Shown piece by piece: positions 1 to 4,631 of a stretch of 5,882 bases of DNA. The first letter of the stretch is position 1. Every line of letters starts with the position of its first letter. Both the position numbers and the translations under genes were made by a program. The notes beneath the pieces are model-generated. The model did not search any database. It was not told where the DNA came from and saw only the letters and a list, made by a program, of their open reading frames with translations. The DNA comes from Phycisphaerae bacterium (lineage in GTDB: Bacteria; Planctomycetota; Phycisphaerae; UBA1845; Fen-1342): positions 1-5,882 of the forward strand of contig JAGVEP010000233.1 in assembly GCA_020058145.1 (NCBI GenBank). The letters are read 5' to 3'.

Positions 1-20
1 AAACCCCAAACCCCAAACCC
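1..20. repeat. AAACCCC heptamer tandem repeat, cut by window edge
   Basis: Two full AAACCCC units and a third lacking its last C lie at the extreme left end, so the array may extend outside the window. On the complementary strand this gives three G-runs separated by TTT; one more run outside the window would meet the usual pattern for a G-quadruplex. The pattern resembles simple telomere-like repeats, but nothing else suggests a eukaryotic or linear-end context, and bacterial heptamer microsatellites explain it more simply. Confidence 0.6.
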
Positions 21-256
21 AGGCTCAAGGCCCGAGCTGACGGAAAACGGCCCCAATTCGGTGGTCCTCCAGTGAGCGAGAATTGTATCTGGCAGATGCT
101 GACGCTGCGAAGGTGCCGGGTGACAAAGGCATAGAGCGCGTCGGCCTCTTCGCGGACCCATCGGCAGCTACGTAGCGCAATCTATGCGGGTTTCGGGGCT
201 GCGGCGTTCGCAGACCCTCGTGCAACAACGGATCTGATGCGATTACGGAGAAGGTG

Positions 257-838
257 ATGTTTGCAAACGTAAGTACAGTTGTAGTGCGTCGATCGTTCGT
301 CGGAGTCGTCCTCTCGCTTGTGGTGCCGGCCCTGGCACTCGGGGACGGGCTCCAGGCATTCAAGGGCTGCGGTGTGGTGTACGTAATTCAAGATGGGCGT
401 GTTGCAATCGAATACACGTCCGGAAGTGTCGAGGCAAACGGCCTGTCTATTGACCAAGTGTCCGACCACTACCTTATCAGCGATGGTACGAAATCGAGCC
501 TCTTAGCCCCTGGCCAGTCTGTGCCCCCCGGCACGAAAACGAGGACGCGGTTGAACGTAACCGGCTGCGAGACCGTTGGCCAGTTCGAAGGATCGCTCTC
601 GGTTACCGGACAACAGGACGGTTCCTGGGTGATCGAAGTTCGCAACGGCACCACGCTGATGTTCAGCTATCATTATCAGGAAAACGCGGTTTCGAACGCT
701 ACTGGCGGCTGCAGCGTTCAGTGTGCGCACGGCAGTTGCAGTTGCTCTGCCCCCGGCCTATGCTGGTGCTTTTGCGGACTTTTTGGCGAGCCGCATTGCA
801 TTCACATCGGCCTGAGCGTGGGCCAGTCGGTTACGTAG
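257..838 (+). CDS. Secreted protein with cysteine-dense C-terminus, function unknown
   Basis: I do not recognise this 193-residue protein. The ATG at 257 is preferred over the GTG directly before it at 254 because GGAG at 247-250 lies six bases upstream. Residues 1-30 form a signal peptide: two arginines at 11-12, a hydrophobic core, then ALALGD, with likely cleavage near residue 29. The middle (about 35-150) looks like a compact beta-rich domain with Cys38 and Cys104 as a possible disulfide pair. The last 42 residues contain eight cysteines (152, 156, 161, 163, 169, 171, 173, 181), several in C-x-C pairs, suggesting either metal binding or a dense disulfide knot after export. Similar Cys/Gly/Ser-rich tails occur in secreted hypothetical proteins of several bacteria, but I cannot name a family. 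The gene downstream encodes a TlpA-like thiol oxidoreductase 102 bases away on the same strand, which fits an extracytoplasmic thiol role by inference only. Confidence 0.75.
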   Translation: MFANVSTVVVRRSFVGVVLSLVVPALALGDGLQAFKGCGVVYVIQDGRVAIEYTSGSVEANGLSIDQVSDHYLISDGTKSSLLAPGQSVPPGTKTRTRLNVTGCETVGQFEGSLSVTGQQDGSWVIEVRNGTTLMFSYHYQENAVSNATGGCSVQCAHGSCSCSAPGLCWCFCGLFGEPHCIHIGLSVGQSVT

Positions 839-861
839 TGGCGGAAGGAAGGGCCCAGCGG

Positions 862-889
862 GGCGTGGCCGATACGTACGCGCCACGCC
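862..889 (+). terminator. Hairpin between the Cys-rich gene and the TlpA-fusion gene, possible weak terminator or attenuator
   Basis: A perfect 8-bp stem (GGCGTGGC at 862-869 with GCCACGCC at 882-889) encloses a 12-base loop. It begins 23 bases after the stop of the upstream gene and is followed by a modestly T-rich stretch (TCATCGTGTTCTTT), not a clean U-tract. It could partly end the upstream transcript, reduce read-through into the gene at 941, or protect the upstream mRNA 3' end. Confidence 0.4.
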
Positions 890-940
890 TCATCGTGTTC
901 TTTGGAACTCGGCACAGCCATTCAGTAGAAAGAGACGTCC

Positions 941-2146
941 ATGCGAGTTTGCGCGCGAATTCTGCTCGTCGTCGGCGCATCCTTACCGGCGTTGGCAGCG
1001 GACGGGCCCCCGGAGCTAATGACCGATGTGACCGGCGCACTTGAACGCCTTCAGGCGCTCTCCATGCACGTGAGCTACACGGGGCCAGGGAGCGGTAAGG
1101 AGGTGCTGCGCCTTGAAGTTCTCATGGCGAAGTCCAACCGGTTTCGCGTCCGCGTCGCCTCAGACCAGCAAGAGATCGCGGGAATCCTAAGTGACGGCAC
1201 GGACGTGTTTGAGTGGGACCTGGTTTCGCACCGCTGGACAAAATACGCCGCTTCCGAGCGGCCGGAGGGCGCTCCAACTGCGCCTCGACTGCTGCAGGAT
1301 CAGTCTGACGGGAAGGCCATTACCTTTCCTATCTCACGCTACGCCGCTTCGTGGGTTTCACCGCCGAGCCCATACGAGTGGTTCCTCCAGCGCGTGCGCC
1401 TTGCCGACACGCTTGAGCGAACCATGGAAACCGACGCGGGGCGCGAACAAGACGTTCTGGTCGGGCGGCGCAGCATGAGGAACGGCCCGATCACCCTTCT
1501 GTACGAGGTGCGGTGTACCTTTGACCAAAAGACACACTTTCCCGCGGTTGAGGAGATTACTGCCCACGCCCAAGGGCAGCCAGCGTCGGCCGATAGCGCA
1601 TACCGCTTCGTATATAAAGACGTCATAGCCAATCCTCCCCTGGAGCCGGCGGCGTTCACCTATACTCCGGGGCCAGGGCTCTCGTTTGTCGACCCGCAGT
1701 CGCTTCTACCAAAGGCCCCGCCGCTCGTGGGGAAGTCTGTTGAGAACTGGACGGTTCAGGCAATCCACGGCGCGCCGCTGGTGATCGGAGACGAAATCGG
1801 CAAGCAACCTCTTGTCCTCGCGATGTGGGCGACATGGTGCCTTCCGTGCAGGGAGGAATTGCGACTCCTGGCGGATCTACGCCGCGAGGACGAATTCAAA
1901 CAGGTTAAGGTCATCGCTGTCAGCGTGGATACGGACGAGCGACGTTTGAAAGGGTACCTCGAGGCCACGCCACTGCCTTTCCGAGTGGCCCGAGACCCAG
2001 GGCTCCTGGATAAGCTTGGCGCGTCGGGCGTGCCAACTACCGTGATTGTTAACTCGGAGGGTGAGGTAACCGCGCTATGGACCGGTTGGGGATCCGAGGA
2101 TGCTGATAAGCTCCGGCGCGCACTGCGGGCCTGCGCGAAGAAGTAG
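941..2146 (+). CDS. Exported LolA/DUF2092-like domain fused to TlpA/ResA-type thioredoxin domain
   Basis: A 401-residue exported protein with two parts. Residues 1-19 are a signal peptide ending in ALA, so the mature protein starts near Ala20. Residues about 25-250 resemble the LolA/DUF2092 group of periplasmic beta-barrel-like proteins (ALERLQALSMHVSYTG start, then repeated strands such as NRFRVRV and DGTDVFEWD); this assignment rests on pattern only. Residues about 262-400 are a clear TlpA/ResA-type thioredoxin fold: WATWCLPC at 296-303 gives the redox pair Cys300 and Cys303, and GVPTT at 363-367 supplies the cis-proline (Pro365). VIAVSVDTD is the usual central strand. The family reduces or isomerises disulfides outside the cytoplasm, for example in cytochrome c maturation, but no cytochrome gene is present here. 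The ATG at 941 has only a weak purine-rich site (AAAGAGA, 929-935), but it alone yields a proper signal peptide. I recall similar fusions in planctomycetes, where the substrate is unknown. Signal peptide and thioredoxin domain are certain; the N-terminal family is less so. Confidence 0.9.
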   Translation: MRVCARILLVVGASLPALAADGPPELMTDVTGALERLQALSMHVSYTGPGSGKEVLRLEVLMAKSNRFRVRVASDQQEIAGILSDGTDVFEWDLVSHRWTKYAASERPEGAPTAPRLLQDQSDGKAITFPISRYAASWVSPPSPYEWFLQRVRLADTLERTMETDAGREQDVLVGRRSMRNGPITLLYEVRCTFDQKTHFPAVEEITAHAQGQPASADSAYRFVYKDVIANPPLEPAAFTYTPGPGLSFVDPQSLLPKAPPLVGKSVENWTVQAIHGAPLVIGDEIGKQPLVLAMWATWCLPCREELRLLADLRREDEFKQVKVIAVSVDTDERRLKGYLEATPLPFRVARDPGLLDKLGASGVPTTVIVNSEGEVTALWTGWGSEDADKLRRALRACAKK

Positions 2147-2188
2147 TCTTGGTACCAGGCGCGTGAGGTGCAGCCTACGAGGGGAGCG

Positions 2189-2206
2189 GCCGACCGCCCG
2201 GTCGGC
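2189..2206. repeat. Perfect GC-rich hairpin downstream of the TlpA-fusion gene
   Basis: GCCGACCG (2189-2196) pairs with CGGTCGGC (2199-2206), an 8-bp inverted repeat around two bases, so a realistic hairpin has seven pairs and a four-base loop. It starts 43 bases after the stop codon of the TlpA-fusion gene. The bases after it (AGTAATGCGG) are not T-rich, so a classical intrinsic terminator is not supported. Confidence 0.5.
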
Positions 2207-2254
2207 AGTAATGCGGTGCTGCGCGTCTACCGCCGGGCGGGAGGACGAGGCTCT

Positions 2255-2271
2255 GGGCGGGGCTCCCGCCC
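2255..2271. repeat. Perfect GC-rich hairpin with GCT loop
   Basis: GGGCGGG (2255-2261) pairs with CCCGCCC (2265-2271) around the trinucleotide GCT. The right arm is extended by CGCC, so alternative registers exist. The compact all-GC stem with a three-base loop resembles REP-type palindromes scattered between genes in high-GC genomes. Confidence 0.5.
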
Positions 2272-2366
2272 CGCCATGACGAACGCCGCGGTGCACGTCG
2301 CTGCGCGAATCAGAGCTGCGCTCAGTAAGGGAGTGGAGCGGCATGTGCTGTCGAGCGGAGATGTCT

Positions 2367-2416
2367 CACGGCCGACACGGCCGTGGCACCCGTGCCAAGA
2401 CCGGCTCATAGCCGGT
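2367..2416. repeat. Three adjacent perfect hairpins in 50 bases
   Basis: CACGGCCG (2367-2374) pairs with CGGCCGTG (2378-2385) around ACA. TGGCAC (2384-2389) pairs with GTGCCA (2392-2397) around CC, overlapping the first by two bases. ACCGGCT (2400-2406) pairs with AGCCGGT (2410-2416) around CAT. A weaker fourth, GGCT-GAC-AGCC, follows at 2434-2444. The end-to-end packing is unusual for a single terminator and suggests a composite palindromic element, or a bidirectional termination zone for the two genes that converge here. Confidence 0.55.
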
Positions 2417-2473
2417 GTCTCACTCAATCCACTGGCTGACAGCCGGTGCCCGGCCCCTGGTGCCCCAGCGGCG

Positions 2474-2896
2474 CTACTCGCCCTCAAACAGCGCCTGGTC
2501 CCGTAGCTCGGTGGCCCGCTGCACGACTTCCTCGACCGTCGGCGTTTGCGTCGGTTGCAGCTCAAACGGGGGCAGCGTATGCTCGTCACGGATCATGACG
2601 GGAATCAGTGTCTCGCTCACGACGTCCAGCGGCGGCCATTGGTACCACGGGGCGTCGACGCGGTAATGCGTCTTGAGCGTCTCATAGCCCGGCTTGCGCA
2701 GAATCACGTCGTAATCGCCGTACCAGGTGAAGGCAAATTTGACCGGGCTGACGCCGACCTCTTCGTCGTTGACGATGACGAGCGCGCCCGGCGGCCGGGT
2801 TTCAATCTTGGCGATGCGTTCGACGCAGCCCACGAGGGCACACATGACCACTGGCACGGCGGCAGTCCACAGGCAGGCGGCTCGCAAGCGCTTCAT
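2474..2896 (-). CDS. PEGA-domain lipoprotein of planctomycete type
   Basis: A 140-residue outer-envelope lipoprotein. The start at 2896 (MKRLRAAC) is chosen over the in-frame ATG at 2938 because it gives a standard lipoprotein signal: positive N-terminus, hydrophobic segment, then lipobox LVGC with Cys24 as the lipidated residue. A modest purine site (AGAGA) lies about eight bases upstream. Residues 31-80 form a PEGA domain: ETRPPGALVIVNDEEVGVSP, then YGDYDVILRKPGYE. The segment from about 83 to 113 (PWYQWPPLDVVSE, then LIPVMIRDE) matches a signature I know from small conserved PEGA lipoproteins in Planctomycetes, whose role is unknown. PEGA domains are beta-sandwich modules found on surface proteins and are thought to bind other proteins or cell-wall glycans. 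The C-terminal 25 residues (VEEVVQRATELRDQALFEGE region) look helical. The gene stands alone, converging on the TlpA-fusion gene. Confidence 0.9.
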   Translation of the reverse strand: MKRLRAACLWTAAVPVVMCALVGCVERIAKIETRPPGALVIVNDEEVGVSPVKFAFTWYGDYDVILRKPGYETLKTHYRVDAPWYQWPPLDVVSETLIPVMIRDEHTLPPFELQPTQTPTVEEVVQRATELRDQALFEGE

Positions 2897-3000
2897 AACG
2901 GTGTCTCTATCAGGTCCACCAGTTTCCGTCGGACGCATGATGCCGCAGAACGCGCCCGCCCGCTAGTAGCGGTGAGCTTGACAAATCGGGAGCGTGCATA

Positions 3001-3120
3001 GAAGCGGCCGGGCTCTGCACCGGCCGGAGTGTGGCGGCCGGGCTCCGTACCGGCCGGAGTGTAGCGGCCGGGCTCTGCACCGGCCGGAGTGCAGCGGCCG
3101 GGCTCCGTACCGGCCGTATG
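3001..3120. repeat. Four tandem 30-bp repeats, each self-complementary
   Basis: Four consecutive units of exactly 30 bp (3001-3030, 3031-3060, 3061-3090, 3091-3120). Each carries CGGCCGG and CCGGCCG around an eight-base loop, so each can form a 7-bp hairpin. The loop alternates: GCTCTGCA in units 1 and 3, GCTCCGTA in units 2 and 4, which gives a higher-order 60-bp period and suggests duplication of a dimer. The first three units end in CGGAGT; the last diverges at its end (GTATG). The array lies in the gene-free region upstream of both the PEGA gene and the PEP-CTERM promoter. Because 30 is divisible by three it creates open frames on both strands, which I do not regard as genes. Confidence 0.9.
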
Positions 3121-3374
3121 CGCAGGTCCTCGAAGTGCAACGACTCTGCCGGACGGGAGCCTACCGCGCCGGCGCGCGGGGTTCAATTGGCGGGAAGACG
3201 GCACGCCGGCACGCAAGGGCACCCAGAGCCGCGCTCTGGTCGGCCCGCTTGGTCCACTGCTCATTCTTTGGCCTCCTTGCCAAACGCACAACCCAACGCC
3301 CGCCAACCCCCGCCAACTCTCGCTCGGCACGTGCCGTATCCCCCTCCCAGAGCATAGGGTCACACCCCGAGCTG
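3121..3374. other. Gene-free stretch with one perfect hairpin
   Basis: No frame here has a credible start site or recognisable product. CCAGAGC (3223-3229) pairs with GCTCTGG (3233-3239) around CGC, the same compact style as the hairpins at 2189-2416. A 12-bp palindrome (CGCGCCGGCGCG) occurs at 3165-3176. From about 3285 to 3350 the plus strand is strikingly C-rich and G-poor (repeated CCAACCCC and CGCC motifs), unlike the flanking sequence. Confidence 0.5.
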
Positions 3375-3388
3375 TCTCGAAAACGAGA
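3375..3388. promoter_or_regulatory. Inverted repeat just upstream of the PEP-CTERM gene promoter, possible operator
   Basis: TCTCG (3375-3379) and CGAGA (3384-3388) flank AAAA, and the repeat ends six bases before the -35 box. A second, weaker dyad (TTTG and CAAA, 3391-3403) overlaps the -35 box. Short dyads in this position are common regulator sites, but no regulator gene is present and the arms are only five bases. Confidence 0.3.
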
Positions 3389-3394
3389 ATTTGC

Positions 3395-3423
3395 TTGACA
3401 AACCCCGATTAATGGTGTAACTT
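3395..3423 (+). promoter_or_regulatory. Sigma-70-type promoter for the PEP-CTERM gene
   Basis: A consensus -35 box TTGACA (3395-3400) is followed by a 17-base spacer and TAACTT (3418-3423), which keeps the first, second and last bases of the -10 consensus. The local A+T content rises sharply compared with the surrounding GC-rich DNA. Transcription would start near 3430, leaving a leader of about 270 bases before the PEP-CTERM start codon. Confidence 0.6.
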
Positions 3424-3429
3424 TAACGC

Positions 3430-3699
3430 AGGTCTGGAGGAGTATGAGTAGCTTCGGCGAGCCGCGCTTGCGTAAGCGACGGTCCAACCGGGGCTGACGA
3501 CGAGAAGGCGCCGAGAGGGTAGCCGCGCAACTGTCATGGCGTTCCGGTCTGGTTTGGCTCCCGCGGCTTGACGCGGGCAGTTTGGTGGATTCTCTCGCGG
3601 GGTCTCTGAGTCGAGGAAGGACGAGCATCGTAGGGGCGGTCGTCTCCAGATCCTTGATCGCTCCGCAAACTCGCCCGCAGATTCCAAAAGGAGGAGTCT
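3430..3699 (+). promoter_or_regulatory. Long structured 5' leader of the PEP-CTERM gene
   Basis: About 270 bases separate the predicted transcription start from the start codon. They contain a hairpin at CGCTT-GCGT-AAGCG (extended by CCG and CGG with one bulged A, about 3464-3483), a second stem CCCGCG (3560-3565) with CGCGGG (3572-3577), and a possible pairing GACGA-TCGTC further on. A small ORF sits at its 5' end. I compared it by eye with common riboswitch signatures (cobalamin, c-di-GMP, glycine, SAM, yybP-ykoY) and found no match. It may be a regulatory leader or simply an untranslated region. Confidence 0.35.
3444..3497 (+). CDS. Possible 17-codon upstream ORF (leader peptide)
   Basis: ATG at 3444 is preceded by GGAGGAG (3436-3442), one of the two best Shine-Dalgarno matches in the window, although spacing is short (three bases from GGAGG). 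The frame reads MSSFGEPRLRKRRSNRG and stops at TGA (3495-3497). The peptide is very basic (RLRKRR) and has no hydrophobic segment. It begins about 14 bases after the predicted transcription start and lies over the first hairpin of the leader, an arrangement that would allow ribosome-dependent control. It could equally be a chance ORF or part of an RNA structure. Confidence 0.25.
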   Translation: MSSFGEPRLRKRRSNRG

Positions 3700-4314
3700 A
3701 TGAGGTACTTTGCGATTGCAGGAGTCATTGCGGTCTTGGCCGCACCGGTGCTGGCGGACGACCTCTTCGACCCACCGTGGTTCGGAGCTCCGACGTCGAC
3801 GTACCAGCACTGGAGCTTTGACCAGCAGTGGACTAATTACAACGTAATTGCCCCAGAAGTGTACACCAACCCATACGGCACGCCCAATTGCGATGCCACT
3901 TCCTGGGAGGAGTGGATCCCGACATGGCAAGGCCGCGACGGCGTCATGCGGATCGACTACTACGACAGCGTTTACTTCGACATTCCGAACCACGATCTGG
4001 ATTGGCCCGACAAGTTCATGTATGTCCAGATTACGTGGTGGACTGGCGGCGTTTCCGGCGCCATTGATTACGTGTCCCCGACGCCGACGGAAGTGACGCT
4101 TCAGCAAAGCATGGATCTAGGCAACGGCTGGCAGTGGGATCTCTGGTACATTCACATTCAGCCGAATCCAAGCTGGGAGTGGTTTAGCCTCTACGGCGGT
4201 CCGTATGGCCAGCCGGGCGTGTACGTAGACCAGGTCGTCGTAGACACGATCTGCATCCCTGAGCCGGCATCCTTGCTGCTGGCCGTCGCGGGCCTGCTGC
4301 TGCGCCGGCGCTAA
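3700..4314 (+). CDS. Tryptophan-rich PEP-CTERM secreted protein
   Basis: A 204-residue exosortase substrate. The start is fixed by AGGAGG at 3689-3694, five bases before the ATG. Residues 1-19 are a signal peptide ending in VLA before DD. The mature part holds about 14 tryptophans and many tyrosines, with motifs PPWFGAPTSTYQHW, NPYGTP, GRDGVM and a Pro/Asp-rich VYVDQVVVDT near the end; I recall related sequences repeated in planctomycete genomes, without a known function. The C-terminus is a standard PEP-CTERM sorting signal: PEP at 187-189, a hydrophobic helix (about 190-201) and terminal RRR. Such proteins are cleaved and anchored or released by exosortase, often linked to extracellular polysaccharide or aggregate formation; no exosortase gene lies in the window, which is normal since one enzyme serves many substrates. 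The gene has its own promoter and terminator and is a single-gene unit. Confidence 0.92.
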   Translation: MRYFAIAGVIAVLAAPVLADDLFDPPWFGAPTSTYQHWSFDQQWTNYNVIAPEVYTNPYGTPNCDATSWEEWIPTWQGRDGVMRIDYYDSVYFDIPNHDLDWPDKFMYVQITWWTGGVSGAIDYVSPTPTEVTLQQSMDLGNGWQWDLWYIHIQPNPSWEWFSLYGGPYGQPGVYVDQVVVDTICIPEPASLLLAVAGLLLRRR

Positions 4315-4354
4315 CCTGAGCGCTTTAAGCGAAGTCTGTGACCGGAACGCCAAT

Positions 4355-4398
4355 CCGCGGCCCGTGAGAGCGAACTCACGGGCCGCGGCTTTGTTTGT
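4355..4398 (+). terminator. Strong intrinsic terminator after the PEP-CTERM gene
   Basis: A perfect 14-bp stem (CCGCGGCCCGTGAG at 4355-4368 with CTCACGGGCCGCGG at 4375-4388) closes a six-base AGCGAA loop and is followed by CTTTGTTTGT. It begins 40 bases after the stop codon. This is the only clear intrinsic terminator in the window and separates the PEP-CTERM unit from the gene at 4632. Confidence 0.88.
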
Positions 4399-4546
4399 CG
4401 GCCACAGGTCCACCGGCGGCGGCGTACCTGCGCTGCCGGTGCCCCCCGGGTCTTCTGCCGCGGAGGGTGGAATAACCCGCCCGCAGCGCCGGTTTTATCC
4501 ACCGTATGGCCGTCACGGGCCAGGTCCCCTGGTTCGGCTGGCGCGC

Positions 4547-4552
4547 TATAAT
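4547..4552 (+). promoter_or_regulatory. Consensus -10 box for the triple TRASH-like gene
   Basis: A perfect TATAAT at 4547-4552 stands out in very GC-rich sequence, 79 bases before the chosen start codon. No good -35 hexamer lies 16-18 bases upstream (the sequence there is GTCCCC-like), and there is no extended TG. The promoter may therefore depend on an activator or on another sigma factor. The start of transcription would be near 4559. Confidence 0.55.
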
Positions 4553-4579
4553 ATGCGAAGCGCAGGGCCGGCAGGCAAG

Positions 4580-4613
4580 GGCACCTCGTGGGAGGTGTCG
4601 CGGCGGCCCCGCG
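4580..4613 (+). promoter_or_regulatory. Two adjacent hairpins in the leader of the triple TRASH-like gene
   Basis: GGCACCTC (4580-4587) pairs with GAGGTGTC (4592-4599) around GTGG, with one G-U pair. CGCGG (4599-4603) then pairs with CCGCG (4609-4613). The pair ends seven bases before the ribosome site. No T-run follows, so it is unlikely to be a terminator; mRNA stabilisation or translational control are possible. I do not recognise a known metal riboswitch. Confidence 0.35.
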
Positions 4614-4619
4614 GAATAC

Positions 4620-4624
4620 AGGAG
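4620..4624 (+). promoter_or_regulatory. Ribosome binding site that decides the start of the triple TRASH-like gene
   Basis: AGGAG lies seven bases before the ATG at 4632 but only one base before the in-frame ATG at 4626, so the downstream ATG is the better start. The upstream in-frame start at 4506 is excluded because it precedes the -10 box and would bury the signal peptide. Confidence 0.75.
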
Positions 4625-4631
4625 AATGTTG

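Larger units (their letters stand above)
2147..2473. other. Convergent intergenic region rich in short GC hairpins
   Basis: This 327-base stretch lies between the stop codons of two converging genes. No open frame here has a ribosome site or recognisable product. It contains at least five short perfect inverted repeats with loops of two or three bases, and none is followed by a clear T-run. The hairpins may end transcription from both sides without U-tracts, or belong to a dispersed family of palindromic elements. Individual elements are listed separately. Confidence 0.6.

Noticed and set aside
1..20. True telomere or linear replicon end
   Set aside because: Only three short units at an arbitrary window edge; neighbouring genes are ordinary bacterial genes and no terminal inverted repeat or telomere-resolvase site is visible.
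25..363. 112-residue minus-strand ORF at the left end
   Set aside because: It overlaps the signal-peptide region of the Cys-rich gene in antisense, is Ser/Thr/Arg-rich without domains, and lacks a ribosome site.
2897..2938. Upstream ATG giving 14 extra residues on the PEGA lipoprotein
   Set aside because: The extension is charged and would displace the lipoprotein signal from the N-terminus; no ribosome site precedes it.
3001..3120. CRISPR array
   Set aside because: The 30-bp units abut directly with no unique spacers; this is a tandem repeat, not a repeat-spacer array.
2893..3363. 156-residue minus-strand ORF with a TPAGAEPGR-type ten-residue repeat
   Set aside because: The peptide repeat is only the translation of the 30-bp DNA repeat, whose length is divisible by three. 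There is no ribosome site, the composition is Arg/Gly/Pro-rich as expected for random GC-rich frames, and it overlaps the PEGA gene's upstream region.
2994..3412. Three overlapping plus-strand ORFs through the 30-bp repeats
   Set aside because: Open frames in more than one phase over the same repeat, no ribosome site, no recognisable domain; artefacts of the repeat period and GC content.
3430..3699. Known riboswitch upstream of the PEP-CTERM gene
   Set aside because: No cobalamin, glycine, SAM, c-di-GMP, fluoride or yybP-ykoY core motif could be matched by eye; a covariance search would be needed to settle it.
3409..4107. 232-residue minus-strand ORF opposite the PEP-CTERM gene and its leader
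   Set aside because: It is the antisense of a well-supported gene with signal peptide, strong ribosome site and sorting signal; the translation shows no domain.
4506..4631. Longer N-terminus of the triple TRASH-like protein starting at 4506
   Set aside because: That start lies upstream of the TATAAT box and has no ribosome site; the start at 4632 has AGGAG at seven bases and begins a proper signal peptide.
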